DNA from: Leifsonia sp. Root1293
Lineage (GTDB): Bacteria > Actinomycetota > Actinomycetes > Actinomycetales > Microbacteriaceae
Assembly (NCBI RefSeq): GCF_001425325.1
Contig: NZ_LMEH01000001.1
Location: 2,376,162-2,440,161 of the forward strand
Direction of reading: 5' to 3'
Length of the DNA stretch: 64,000 nt
The position numbers and the translations under genes are program-made. This document shows positions 41,804-50,853 of the stretch, in pieces. The notes beneath the pieces were generated by a model. It did no database searches, had not been told where the DNA came from, and worked only from the letters and a program-made list of their open reading frames with translations. The stretch's first letter is position 1. Each line of letters begins with the position of its first letter.

Positions 41804-43869
41804 GCACCGGAACCACGAGCGTGATCTCCGCCGAGGAGCAGCTGGAACTCGAACTCGCCGAGCAGGCGCGCCTCGCCTCCGGCGACTGGGACAGCGTCAA
41901 GCCCGGAAAGGCAGCGAACTTCCGCCAGAGCTTCGGCCGCCTCATCGGCCTGCTGAAACCGCACCGCGTCGCGTTTATCTTCGTGTCGCTGCTCGGGGCC
42001 ATCGGCGTTCTGCTGACCGTCGCGGCACCGAAGGTGCTCGGCGAGGCGACCAACATCATCTTCGAGGGCGTCGTCTCGGCGCAGCTGCCCGCCGGCGTCA
42101 CACAGGACCAGGTGGTCGCGGGCCTCCGCGCCGAAGGCCAGACCGACCAGGCGAACATGATCGCCGCCATGGACATCACACCGGGCGAGGGCGTCGACTT
42201 CGTGCGACTCAGCCAGGTGCTCATGTTCGTGCTGGCGCTCTACCTCGTCGCATCGGTGCTGAGCTGGGTGCAGGGCTTCGTGATCAACATCATCATGATG
42301 CGCACGATGTACCGCCTGCGCGAGTCGGTCGAGGCGAAGATCAACCGCCTGCCGCTCAGCTACTTCGACAAGGTGCAGCGCGGCGAGCTGATCTCGCGGG
42401 TCACCAACGACATCGACAACATCACGCAGACGATGCAGCAGTCCCTCTCCACTGTGATCACCAGCGTGCTCACAGTCGTCGGCGTGCTCATCATGATGTT
42501 CTCGATCTCGTGGCAGCTCAGCATCGTCGCCCTCGTCTCGCTGCCGCTCATGGGCGTCATCTTCGGGATCATCGGCCCGAAGTCGCAGAAGGCCTTCGGC
42601 ATCCAGTGGCGCAAGGTCGGCCGTCTCAACGCCCGCGTCGAGGAGTCGTTCTCCGGACACGCCCTCGTCAAGGTGTTCGGCCGCGAGGAAGACGCCATGG
42701 CGAAGTTCAAGGCCGAGAACGAGGAGCTCTACCAGGCCTCCTTCAAGGCGCAGTTCCTCTCCGGCATGATCATGCCCGGCATGATGTTCATCGGAAACCT
42801 CACGTACGTGGGCATCGCCGTTCTCGGCGGTCTCATGGTGGCGAGCGGCCAGCTGCGCCTCGGTGACGTTCAGGCGTTCATCCAGTACTCGCAGCAGTTC
42901 ACGCAGCCGCTGTCCGAACTCGGCGGCATGGCTGCTGTCGTCCAGTCGGGCACAGCATCGGCTGAGCGCGTGTTCGAGCTGCTCGACGAGGAGGAACAGG
43001 AGCCCGACGCCGTCGATGCGCCCAAGCCCGCCGATGGCGACGGCACGATCTCCTTCGAGAACGTGGCCTTCTCCTACACGCCCGACCGTCCTCTCATCCG
43101 CGACCTGACGTTCAGCGTCAAGCCCGGCCAGACCGTGGCGATCGTCGGCCCGACGGGTGCCGGGAAGACCACGCTGGTGAACCTCATCATGCGGTTCTAC
43201 GAGCTGAACGGCGGCCGCATCCTCCTCGACGGTCAGGACATCGCCGAGCTGCGCCGTCACGACGTGCGGTCGCGCACGGGCATGGTGCTCCAGGATCCAT
43301 GGCTGTTCGCGGGAACCATCCGCGAGAACATCCGCTACGGACGACAGAGCGCGACCGACGAAGACATCGTGGCCGCGGCCAAGGCCACCTACGTCGACAG
43401 GTTCGTTCACTCCCTGCCCGAGGGATACGACACCCTGCTCGACGAGGACGCGTCGAATGTGTCCGCTGGCGAGAAGCAGCTCATCACGATCGCGAGGGCG
43501 TTCGTCTCGAATCCATCCGTTCTCATCCTCGACGAGGCGACCTCATCGGTCGACACCCGCACCGAGCTGCTGCTGCAGCACGCCATGGCAGCTCTCCGCA
43601 ACGGGCGCACGTCGTTCGTGATCGCTCACCGACTCTCGACGATCCGCGACGCCGACCTGATCCTCGTGATGGAGCACGGCGACATCGTGGAGCAGGGGTC
43701 GCACGAGGAGCTCATCACCCGTGAGGGCGCGTACTTCCGCCTCTACAACTCGCAGTTCGAGGGCGCGACCGACATCGACGCCGAACTGGCGGCCGTGACG
43801 GGATCCGTGTCGGCGGCGTCAGGACCCGAGTCGGCCGCGGAAGCGCAGAGCGACCCGGCGAACGCCTAG
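41800..43869 (+). CDS. ABC exporter half-transporter, catalytic partner
   Basis: This 689-residue partner of the preceding gene has an N-terminal acidic extension of about 50 residues, six membrane segments, and an unusually long extracellular insert between spans 1 and 2 (residues about 85-135). In the ATPase domain Walker A is GPTGAGKTT near residue 450 and Walker B is ILDEATSSVD near 573 with the catalytic Glu. The signature motif is altered to VSAGEKQ. The altered signature here and the Asp-type Walker B of the partner fall in the same composite site, giving one active and one degenerate ATP site. An Ala/Ser/Glu-rich tail ends the protein. A strong hairpin follows. Confidence 0.9.
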   Translation: MSTGTTSVISAEEQLELELAEQARLASGDWDSVKPGKAANFRQSFGRLIGLLKPHRVAFIFVSLLGAIGVLLTVAAPKVLGEATNIIFEGVVSAQLPAGVTQDQVVAGLRAEGQTDQANMIAAMDITPGEGVDFVRLSQVLMFVLALYLVASVLSWVQGFVINIIMMRTMYRLRESVEAKINRLPLSYFDKVQRGELISRVTNDIDNITQTMQQSLSTVITSVLTVVGVLIMMFSISWQLSIVALVSLPLMGVIFGIIGPKSQKAFGIQWRKVGRLNARVEESFSGHALVKVFGREEDAMAKFKAENEELYQASFKAQFLSGMIMPGMMFIGNLTYVGIAVLGGLMVASGQLRLGDVQAFIQYSQQFTQPLSELGGMAAVVQSGTASAERVFELLDEEEQEPDAVDAPKPADGDGTISFENVAFSYTPDRPLIRDLTFSVKPGQTVAIVGPTGAGKTTLVNLIMRFYELNGGRILLDGQDIAELRRHDVRSRTGMVLQDPWLFAGTIRENIRYGRQSATDEDIVAAAKATYVDRFVHSLPEGYDTLLDEDASNVSAGEKQLITIARAFVSNPSVLILDEATSSVDTRTELLLQHAMAALRNGRTSFVIAHRLSTIRDADLILVMEHGDIVEQGSHEELITREGAYFRLYNSQFEGATDIDAELAAVTGSVSAASGPESAAEAQSDPANA

Positions 43870-43875
43870 CGGCAT

Positions 43876-43908
43876 CGGGTGCTCCGTTCACTTCGAACGG
43901 AGCACCCG
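43876..43908 (+). terminator. Hairpin terminator after the ABC exporter operon
   Basis: CGGGTGCTCCGTTC and GAACGGAGCACCCG form a perfect 14-bp stem with a 5-base loop (ACTTC), seven bases after the stop codon. There is no T tract, as is common in high-GC actinomycetes. Confidence 0.8.
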
Positions 43909-43969
43909 GAACGCCGACGTTCACCTGACGGCCCTGTCGCAGACGGCGGAATCGCGCGAGACTCGAGCC

Positions 43970-44173
43970 ATGGCCGCACGGGAGACACGGATGCCGCGCT
44001 CGATCGCGGCCGTCGTCGGCGTGCTTCTCGTGGCGACGGCGGTCATCGTGGCCATCGCGGGAACGGCACTGGTGGCGGCGGGCGCCGAGATCGCGTTCCT
44101 TCTGGTGCTGGTCGCCCTCCCCGTGTTCGTCACGGGAATCGGTGCCCTGGCCGTCGACGCCGGGCGGCGGTGA
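43970..44173 (+). CDS. Small membrane protein
   Basis: A 67-residue protein with two hydrophobic segments (AAVVGVLLVATAVIVAIAG and AFLLVLVALPVFVTGIGAL) after a short basic N terminus. No family is recognised. Its stop overlaps the GTG of the next gene (GTGA), which supports both as a translated pair. Confidence 0.55.
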   Translation: MAARETRMPRSIAAVVGVLLVATAVIVAIAGTALVAAGAEIAFLLVLVALPVFVTGIGALAVDAGRR

Positions 44174-44928
44174 GGGCGGTGACGACGGGATCAGCGGCGC
44201 CGGCATCGGCTTCAGCGATGCGCCGCCGTGAGGCTGCTCCGGCGCCCTGGGCGCCCACAGCTATCCTCCTCATCGTTGCCGGAATCGCTCTGGCCATCGC
44301 TGCCGGCATCAGGTGGCAGCCCTGCAGCCTGGACATCGATTCGATGGCCTGCGTCGCGGCGCAGGACCACCTGCGCGACTACGGGATCGTCAGCGCACCG
44401 TTCGAGCCGATCTTGGGCGCCGTCGTGCTCGCCGCACTGGCCTCCTTCGTGATGACGGGCTTCTGGCTGCTGTGGGCGTCGTGGGCGGCATCTGCAGTTG
44501 CATCGCCGGCTGCATCGCGCCTCGCTCTCGTCACCTGCCTCGTCTCGGCCGCGGCGACCGCTGTCATCGGCGCTGGCCAGCTCCTGGCTGCGGTCACGGA
44601 TGCGGCACTCGGTGTTCTCGACTGGGTTCCGGCATCCGTTCTCGGGCTCATCGCGTTCCTCGCACCCGTCATCGCCGCGAGCGTTCTGCTGGTGCTCAGC
44701 TCATCCCGCCGCGGCCGCCTCGCCTGGGCGGTGCTCGTGCTCGGGCTGTGCATCGGCAGCCAGATCGCCGAGTTCGTGCTCCTGTCGAGCCTGTTCCTCG
44801 CCTCGCACGACTCCCCGATCGGCACAGGGTTCGTCTCGGCAGCGACCCTCGTGATCAGCGGCTGCTTCTTCGGCGTCGCCGCGATCGACCGCGCCCGAAT
44901 CCGCGTTGTCAACCCTCCCGCGAGTTGA
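44170..44928 (+). CDS. Multi-pass membrane protein of unknown function
   Basis: A 252-residue protein with about six hydrophobic segments. The GTG at 44170 overlaps the previous stop. An extracytoplasmic loop between spans 1 and 2 carries two cysteines (QPCSLDIDSMACVAAQDHL) that could form a disulfide bond. No family or enzyme motif is recognised. It probably forms an operon with the 67-residue protein. Confidence 0.65.
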   Translation: MRAVTTGSAAPASASAMRRREAAPAPWAPTAILLIVAGIALAIAAGIRWQPCSLDIDSMACVAAQDHLRDYGIVSAPFEPILGAVVLAALASFVMTGFWLLWASWAASAVASPAASRLALVTCLVSAAATAVIGAGQLLAAVTDAALGVLDWVPASVLGLIAFLAPVIAASVLLVLSSSRRGRLAWAVLVLGLCIGSQIAEFVLLSSLFLASHDSPIGTGFVSAATLVISGCFFGVAAIDRARIRVVNPPAS

Positions 44929-45118
44929 TCACCGGCGCTTCCCCCGGGCATACGATGGGTGCCGTGGAGAGGGCGGCTCCTGTGTGAGCCGAGGACCTGA
45001 TGATGCCGAAGAAGCCGTCTGCAGTCCGCACGAATCTCCGCTCAGCCACGTCGACGCATCGCGCAGCTGACACGAGCACGCCCAGACGAGCGCGCCGGAA
45101 CGATTGAAGGGGAGAGTC

Positions 45119-46609
45119 GTGACGACTTCCAATGAGAGTGCCAAGGCGACGGAGACGAGTGGCAAGGCGCCGACAGGCAAATACCGACGCAGGGCGATAG
45201 GCCTGGCCGTCTCGGCCGCCGTCGGTGGATTCCTGTTCGGTTTCGACTCATCGGTGATCAACGGCGCCGTCGACTCGATCCAGAAGGACTTCGGCCTCAA
45301 CGACGTCATCACGGGCTTCACCGTGGCCATCGCGCTTCTCGGCTGTGCGCTCGGCGCCTACCTCGCGGGCACCCTCGCCGACCGCTGGGGCCGGCTCAGG
45401 GTCATGCTCCTCGGTGCCATCCTGTTCTTCGTCAGCTCCATCGGCGCCGGTCTCGCCTTCTCGGTCTGGGATCTCGCGCTCTGGAGGGTCATCGGTGGTC
45501 TCGGCATCGGCATCGCCTCCGTCGTCGCTCCGGCCTACATCGCCGAGATCGCGCCCCGACAGATCCGCGGCGGGCTGGCCTCGCTGCAGCAGCTGGCGAT
45601 CACCATCGGTATCTTCGCCGCCCTGCTCTCGGACGCCCTCCTCGCCGGTGTGGCCGGCGGTGCAGACGACGTGCTCTGGCTCGGACTCGAGGCCTGGCGC
45701 TGGATGTTCCTCGTCGGGGCCATCCCCGCGGTCGTCTACGGCGTGATCGCCCTGCGCCTGCCGGAGTCGCCGCGGTACCTCCTCACCCAGGGCCGCACGG
45801 AGGAGGCTCGCGAGATCTTCTCGACCCTCGTCGAAGCGGACGACCTCGACCGTGCCGTCGACGACATCCAGAAGGCGATCGACGAGGACAAGGAGGGCGC
45901 GAAGGCCACACTGCGCGGCAAGGCGTTCGGCCTGAAGCCCATCGTGTGGATCGGTCTGACGCTGTCGATCTTCCAGCAGTTCGTCGGCATCAACGTGATC
46001 TTCTACTACTCGACGACGCTGTGGAAGGCCGTCGGATTCGCTGAGTCCGACTCTCTGCTCATCAGCGTCATCACCTCGATCACGAACGTCGCCGTCACGG
46101 TGGTCGCCATCCTCCTGGTCGACCGTCTCGGCCGCCGCCCGATCCTTCTCGCCGGCTCGACGGGCATGTTCATCTCGCTCGGTGCGATGGCCCTCGCGTT
46201 CTCGTTCGCCGTCACCGGGTCGAACGGCGAGGTCTCGTTGCCGGATGCCTGGGGCCCGATCGCTCTGGTCGCCGCCAACATCTTCGTGATCTCCTTCGGC
46301 GCATCGTGGGGCCCGATCGTGTGGGTGCTCCTCGGCGAGATCTTCCCGAGCCGCATCCGAGGCAAGGCCCTCGGCCTGGCGGCGGCAGCGCAGTGGATCG
46401 CCAACTTCCTCATCACGGTGTCGTTCCCGGCACTGGCGGCGTTCTCGCTCACCTTCACCTACGGCATGTACGCCGCGTTCGCCCTGCTGTCGGGCATCTT
46501 CGTGTTCTTCAAGATCCCGGAGACCCGCGGCATGGCGCTCGAGGAGGCCGAGGTCACCTTCGCGTCCAAGCCCAGGCGCGGCAAGGCGGAGGTCTCAGCC
46601 AAGCTGTAG
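45119..46609 (+). CDS. Sugar porter family MFS transporter
   Basis: A 496-residue sugar:proton symporter of the GLUT/XylE type. The GTG at 45119 follows AAGGGGAG; a TTG at 45104 is the alternative. Hallmarks are GFLFGFDSSVINGA in span 1 and LADRWGRLRVMLLG between spans 2 and 3. LWRVIGGLGIGIASVVAPAYIAEIAP is in span 4, RLPESPRYLL after span 6, QQFVGINVIFYYSTTLW in span 7 (the sugar-binding QQ..GIN), and the PETRG motif follows span 12. It has its own promoter region and terminator and is not beside a catabolic gene, so the sugar is not predicted. Confidence 0.92.
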   Translation: MTTSNESAKATETSGKAPTGKYRRRAIGLAVSAAVGGFLFGFDSSVINGAVDSIQKDFGLNDVITGFTVAIALLGCALGAYLAGTLADRWGRLRVMLLGAILFFVSSIGAGLAFSVWDLALWRVIGGLGIGIASVVAPAYIAEIAPRQIRGGLASLQQLAITIGIFAALLSDALLAGVAGGADDVLWLGLEAWRWMFLVGAIPAVVYGVIALRLPESPRYLLTQGRTEEAREIFSTLVEADDLDRAVDDIQKAIDEDKEGAKATLRGKAFGLKPIVWIGLTLSIFQQFVGINVIFYYSTTLWKAVGFAESDSLLISVITSITNVAVTVVAILLVDRLGRRPILLAGSTGMFISLGAMALAFSFAVTGSNGEVSLPDAWGPIALVAANIFVISFGASWGPIVWVLLGEIFPSRIRGKALGLAAAAQWIANFLITVSFPALAAFSLTFTYGMYAAFALLSGIFVFFKIPETRGMALEEAEVTFASKPRRGKAEVSAKL

Positions 46610-46632
46610 CCGCACACCCCGGCAGGACTGCT

Positions 46633-46663
46633 GAGGGTCGGGCGCGCTTCGCGCCCGACCCTC
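46633..46663 (+). terminator. Hairpin after the sugar porter gene
   Basis: GAGGGTCGGGCGC and GCGCCCGACCCTC form a perfect 13-bp stem around GCTTC, 23 bases after the stop codon, without a T tract. Confidence 0.75.
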
Positions 46664-46737
46664 ACTGCGTCTCGGCACGCAGCCCGCACTCAGCTGCCGT
46701 TCACTTTCGCGGCATCCCGTGCTGCCATGATCGACCG

Positions 46738-47664
46738 ATGACCACACGCGCCCGCCGACGCACAGCGCGAGGTCTCTCGGTGCTGGTGTGGGGCATCGTG
46801 CTCTCGGCCCTGCTGGTGTTCCATCGGGTCCTTCCCGGCTTCGCCGGCGCACTGTCGCTGATCGAGGCCGCATTCCCCTGGTTGGGCATCGTCGTCGTGG
46901 CGCTGATCGTCGGGGCCATCATCGTGCGCACGCCGGCAGGCGTCATCGGAGCGGGTGCCGCGACTCTCGCCTGGTGCGTCGTCGTGCTGCCGGCCGCGCT
47001 GCCGGTTCCCGCCGTCGCCGCCACCGCCGAGACCACCACGATCGTCAGCGAGAACCTCGAGGCCGGCAACGGGGACGCAGCGGCCATGGTGAGCGCCCTC
47101 GCCGATGACGCACCCGACGTGATCGTGCTGCAGGAGCTGAGCGGCGACATCCGGGACACCGTGGCGGATGCCCTGGCCGACCGGTACCCCTACTCGTTCG
47201 TCGCCGGCACCGTCGGCGTCTGGAGCACGACAGAGCTCACGAACGGACAACGACTCGATCTCGGGCTGGGCTGGAAGCGCGCGCTCAGCGTCGACGTCGA
47301 GACGGCGCAGGGCGTGACACGGCTGTTCGCCGTGCACCTCGCCTCGTTCCGACCCGGCGAACATGAGGATCGCGACAGGATGCTCGAGAACCTCGCCGGC
47401 ACGCTCGCGGACGACACGTCGAGCCGGCTGGTCGTGATCGGCGACTTCAACACGTCGACAGACGATCACATGCTCGTTCCGGTGACGGATCAGGCGCCGC
47501 TCGTGCGCACCGACACAGCAGGATTCCCGTTCACCTGGTCGGCCGGGATCCCGCTGGTGGCGCTCGACCACGCTCTCACGCGAGGCATCGGCGCCGCATC
47601 CGTTCATGTGCTCGACGCCAACGGATCCGACCACCGGGCCATCGAACTCACCGTCGGACGCTGA
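46738..47664 (+). CDS. Membrane-anchored endonuclease/exonuclease/phosphatase family protein
   Basis: A 308-residue protein with three N-terminal membrane segments (about residues 12-95) followed by an extracytoplasmic EEP-fold catalytic domain. Metal and catalytic motifs are seen: TIVSENLEAGN, VIVLQELSGD (metal Glu), HLASFRPGE, VVIGDFNTS and the C-terminal GSDHRAIELT (Asp-His pair). The family cleaves phosphodiester or phosphomonoester bonds in nucleic acids, phospholipids or inositol phosphates; the substrate is not predictable here. No operon partner is evident. Confidence 0.87.
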   Translation: MTTRARRRTARGLSVLVWGIVLSALLVFHRVLPGFAGALSLIEAAFPWLGIVVVALIVGAIIVRTPAGVIGAGAATLAWCVVVLPAALPVPAVAATAETTTIVSENLEAGNGDAAAMVSALADDAPDVIVLQELSGDIRDTVADALADRYPYSFVAGTVGVWSTTELTNGQRLDLGLGWKRALSVDVETAQGVTRLFAVHLASFRPGEHEDRDRMLENLAGTLADDTSSRLVVIGDFNTSTDDHMLVPVTDQAPLVRTDTAGFPFTWSAGIPLVALDHALTRGIGAASVHVLDANGSDHRAIELTVGR

Positions 47665-47752
47665 CGGCGCTTCTCGTGTATTGACTGAGCGGATGCCCCC
47701 TGAACGGGGTACGCGTCCTACGCTGGTACCGGACAGACGACGGGGGAGAGCC

Positions 47753-48589
47753 ATGGCACCGCAGACAGGGAACTCGGCGACGGGCGGCGACTACGCCCGC
47801 ATGATCACCGTGGCGGTGAGCGCCGTCATCGCCGTGGTCGGCTCGTTCATCGGTTCGGGGGCAGCAGGCGGCACCCCGATCCAGGACGCCGCCGGCGGCG
47901 CGCTCGCGGCGGACGCCACAGTGGTCGCGCCGGGTTCCGGTGCGTTCAGCATCTGGAGCGTCATCTACGCGGGCCTGCTCGCCTACGCCATCTGGCAGTT
48001 CTTCCCCGGGCAGCGCACCGCGGAGCGCCACCGCCGCCTCGGCTACTGGATCGCGGCGTCGCTCATCCTCAATGCCGCGTGGATCCTCAGCATCCAGTTC
48101 GACCAGCTCTGGCTGAGCATCCCGATCATCATCCTCCTGCTCGTGGTGCTCATCCGCAGCTTCCTGCTCGCCAGGCAGTTCCGCGGCGACGGGGTGATCG
48201 ACGCCATCATCACCGACGGCACCATCGGGCTCTACCTCGGCTGGGTGACCATCGCGACTGTCGCGAACATCACGGCCGGGCTGGTGGCGATCGGCTTCGA
48301 CGGGTTCGGCCTGGACCCCGACATCTGGGGCGTGATCGTGATCGCGGTCGCTGGCCTCATCGGCGTCGGCCTGGCGGTCAGGGGCGGAGGCAGGCTCGCA
48401 CCGAGCGCAACACTCTGCTGGGGCATCGGGTGGGTCGCGATCGCCCGCCTCACCGGCGACCTGCTCTCGACACCGACCGCCATTGCCGCGATCGTCGCCG
48501 TGGTGGCCATCGTGATCGTGACCATCGTGGTGCGCCTGCGCGCGACGACCGAGGACCCCGACAGGATTCCGGCCGCGGCCGTGGCCTAG
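47753..48589 (+). CDS. TspO/MBR-related membrane protein
   Basis: A 278-residue multi-pass protein (about eight hydrophobic segments) with a GGGGGAGAG site before the ATG. GAFSIWSVIYAGLLAYAIWQF and LNAAWILSIQFDQLWLSI are reminiscent of the tryptophan-rich TspO/MBR fold, but it is longer and has fewer tryptophans than typical five-span TspO. The role, perhaps tetrapyrrole or lipid sensing as in TspO, is uncertain. It overlaps the convergent MFS gene by four bases. Confidence 0.7.
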   Translation: MAPQTGNSATGGDYARMITVAVSAVIAVVGSFIGSGAAGGTPIQDAAGGALAADATVVAPGSGAFSIWSVIYAGLLAYAIWQFFPGQRTAERHRRLGYWIAASLILNAAWILSIQFDQLWLSIPIIILLLVVLIRSFLLARQFRGDGVIDAIITDGTIGLYLGWVTIATVANITAGLVAIGFDGFGLDPDIWGVIVIAVAGLIGVGLAVRGGGRLAPSATLCWGIGWVAIARLTGDLLSTPTAIAAIVAVVAIVIVTIVVRLRATTEDPDRIPAAAVA

Positions 48590-50073
48590 GCGGCGTCGTC
48601 AGCCGGCTTCGACCCCCGTCGTCGGCGCGAACCGAGATCGAGCACCGCGATGGCGAAGGCCACGGCGATGAACAGGGCGACCGACAGCATCCCGTAGCCG
48701 TAGGCGTGGTGGTACAGCGTGATGTCGCTCTCGCCGCTGCCCTTCTCCCGGTAGATCGTGGAGTAGAAGAGCGACAGGGCGATGGCGGTCCCGATGGCCG
48801 TTCCGATGCGCTGACCGAGCTGCCCGACGGAGCCGGCCAAGCCACCCTGACGCACCGGGATGTCGTGCAGGGTGAGCGTCTGGTTCGGCGAGACGACGAA
48901 GCCGCCGCCGGTTCCTGCGACCAGCATGGCTCCGGCCATGAACCAAGGCGTGAGTTCGGGTGGGGTCAGGATGGCGGCGGCCACGAGCAGCCCGGCGCCC
49001 AGCAGCACGCCCACCAGACCCCACACCACGAGGGTGCGGCCGTAGCGGGCGACGAGGATGCCGCCACGCCAGGACGAGAAGGCACTCGTGAGGGCGAATC
49101 CGATCGAGACCATCCCCGCGAACACCGGTGCGAGGCCGAGCCCCTGCTGCAGGTAGAGGGTCGTCAGCAGGAACGCCGACGGGAGGGCGGCGAAGTACAC
49201 GCCGATGAGGGCCGATCCGTTGCGGAACGAGCTGATGCGGAACAGCGTCAGGGGGATCAGCGGATCCCGTCCGTGGGCGGCGTAGCGGGTCTCCCAGGCG
49301 ATGAAAGCAGTGACCCCGAGCACGAACACCACGAGCATCCACCACCGGGACGGGTTGTCGGTCGGCGCTCCCGTGGTGAGGAGGAACGGCCACATCAGGG
49401 CGAGTACCGCGATGCCGAACAGCAGGATGCCGATGGGGTCGACGCTCACCGAACGCGATGATCGCTCGCGGGTCTGCGGGAGCAGCCAGATGGCGAGAGC
49501 CAGGGCCGCCACTCCCAGTGGGAGGTTGATCCAGAAGATGAGGCGCCAGCCGTCGCTCTCGCCGCCGATCGCGATCAGCAGGCCGCCGAGAGTCGGGCCC
49601 ACAGCCGTCGCGATGCCGATCATCGCACCGAACAGGCCGAAGGCCTTCCCACGCTCCGCGCCCTGGAAGAGCTGCTGGATGAGCCCGAGCACCTGCGGCA
49701 TCTGGATGCCGGCCGCGACACCCTGGACCAGACGGGCGACCAGCAGGAATGTGCTCGTCGGCGCCAGGGCGCAGCCGATGCTCGCCAGGGTGAAGAGGGT
49801 GAGACCGACGATGAAGAAGGTCTTGCGCGAACGGATGTCGCCGAAGCGGCCGGCGGGCACCAGCGTGAGCCCGAAGGCGAGCACGTAGCCCGAGACGATC
49901 AGTTGCAGTTCGGTCGAACTGGCGCCGAACGACTTCTCGATCGACGGCAGGGCGACGTTGACCTTCGAGAGGTCGAGAATGGTGAGCGCGGCGACAGCGA
50001 CGCAGACCCAGTACGCTCGCCATCGCTTCTGCGGCGTGAGCGGGATGTTCTGCGTGATCGGAGCAGCCGTCAT
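48586..50073 (-). CDS. MFS multidrug efflux transporter (DHA2/EmrB-QacA type)
   Basis: This 495-residue transporter has about 14 predicted membrane segments, the DHA2 number. Family motifs are LDLSKVNVALPSIEKSFGAS in span 1, VPAGRFGDIRSRKTFFIVG between spans 2 and 3, ARLVQGVAAGIQMPQVLGLIQQLF in span 4 and the antiporter motif C-like FGAMIGIATAVGPTLGGLL in span 5. It probably exports drugs by proton antiport. No local regulator is beside it. Confidence 0.9.
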   Translation of the reverse strand: MTAAPITQNIPLTPQKRWRAYWVCVAVAALTILDLSKVNVALPSIEKSFGASSTELQLIVSGYVLAFGLTLVPAGRFGDIRSRKTFFIVGLTLFTLASIGCALAPTSTFLLVARLVQGVAAGIQMPQVLGLIQQLFQGAERGKAFGLFGAMIGIATAVGPTLGGLLIAIGGESDGWRLIFWINLPLGVAALALAIWLLPQTRERSSRSVSVDPIGILLFGIAVLALMWPFLLTTGAPTDNPSRWWMLVVFVLGVTAFIAWETRYAAHGRDPLIPLTLFRISSFRNGSALIGVYFAALPSAFLLTTLYLQQGLGLAPVFAGMVSIGFALTSAFSSWRGGILVARYGRTLVVWGLVGVLLGAGLLVAAAILTPPELTPWFMAGAMLVAGTGGGFVVSPNQTLTLHDIPVRQGGLAGSVGQLGQRIGTAIGTAIALSLFYSTIYREKGSGESDITLYHHAYGYGMLSVALFIAVAFAIAVLDLGSRRRRGSKPADDAA

Positions 50074-50116
50074 CGCCTCAGCCTAGGCGGCTGCGCTCTC
50101 CGCGGGCCAGCGCGGG

Positions 50117-50365
50117 TCAGGTGGAATGCAGCCGCTCGACGTACTCGTCGGCGTCGACCCACTCCGAGCCGCAGGCTCGGCAGTGGCGAGTGGGGGCGTC
50201 GTTCTCGGTCAGCCAGCCGCCCAGCACGACATCACCGTCGTCGGCGGCTGCGCGCAGCACGTCGTCGGGGATGCCGTAGATGATCTGCACCGTGGCACCC
50301 GAGCGACAGTCGGGGCACGCGAAGCGGCGGGCTTCCGTTGGGGTGTTGATCTCGATGGTGCTCAT
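50117..50365 (-). CDS. Small CxxC zinc-ribbon protein
   Basis: An 82-residue protein with two paired cysteine motifs, CPDC at about residues 18-21 and CRAC at about 63-66, likely to bind one zinc ion. The acidic middle contains GIPDDVLRAAADDGDVVLGGW, found in small actinobacterial zinc-ribbon proteins of unknown role. The ATG at 50365 was preferred to the longer frame to 50701, which lacks protein-like composition. Confidence 0.75.
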   Translation of the reverse strand: MSTIEINTPTEARRFACPDCRSGATVQIIYGIPDDVLRAAADDGDVVLGGWLTENDAPTRHCRACGSEWVDADEYVERLHST

Positions 50366-50587
50366 GCAGAAGACGGTACGTCGGCCCACCGACATCCGCC
50401 CGGCACGCCCCCGGCGGTTCGCATCGACATGGCCCCGGTCGGCAGAACAGCCGACACGGCCAACGGTTCTGTACCCCGATCCCTGCCGAGCCGCCGAGCG
50501 CGACCCCGCACTGTGGGGACATCCACGCTGCGTTTGTCCCGCGTACGGGGAATGTCGGCACCAGGCATCGGTGGTTAGCGTTGAAAC

Positions 50588-50809
50588 GTGAGCCCTACTC
50601 CACAACTCTCCACCGTCGCAGACGAGGAAACCGCAGCGCAGACGCGCCTCGGAGACCCGCGCGACATGTCCGACATCCTCAACCCCCTCGGGTTGCTCCA
50701 ACCCAAGCTCGCGCGTATCGAGTCGATCGTCGCGCGCACCCTCGGCGCCGTCGTGGTCGTCGGCGGTGTCGGCTACCTGCTGTTCTCCCTCGCAACCACC
50801 GCTTCCTGA
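50588..50809 (+). CDS. Small single-span membrane protein (hypothetical)
   Basis: A 73-residue frame with GTG start. The N-terminal 45 residues are polar, followed by a C-terminal membrane segment (TLGAVVVVGGVGYLLFSLA). No family is recognised. It precedes the M20 peptidase gene by 44 bases on the same strand and could be its operon partner. Confidence 0.5.
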   Translation: MSPTPQLSTVADEETAAQTRLGDPRDMSDILNPLGLLQPKLARIESIVARTLGAVVVVGGVGYLLFSLATTAS

Positions 50810-50853
50810 GTCGCGTTCCCGGCCGCGCGGCGCCGCCGCCTAGTGTGGAAGCC

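Noticed and set aside
45000-45118. Possible riboswitch before the sugar porter gene
   Set aside because: Only short stems (for example GGCTC/GAGCC) are seen; no known aptamer consensus is matched.
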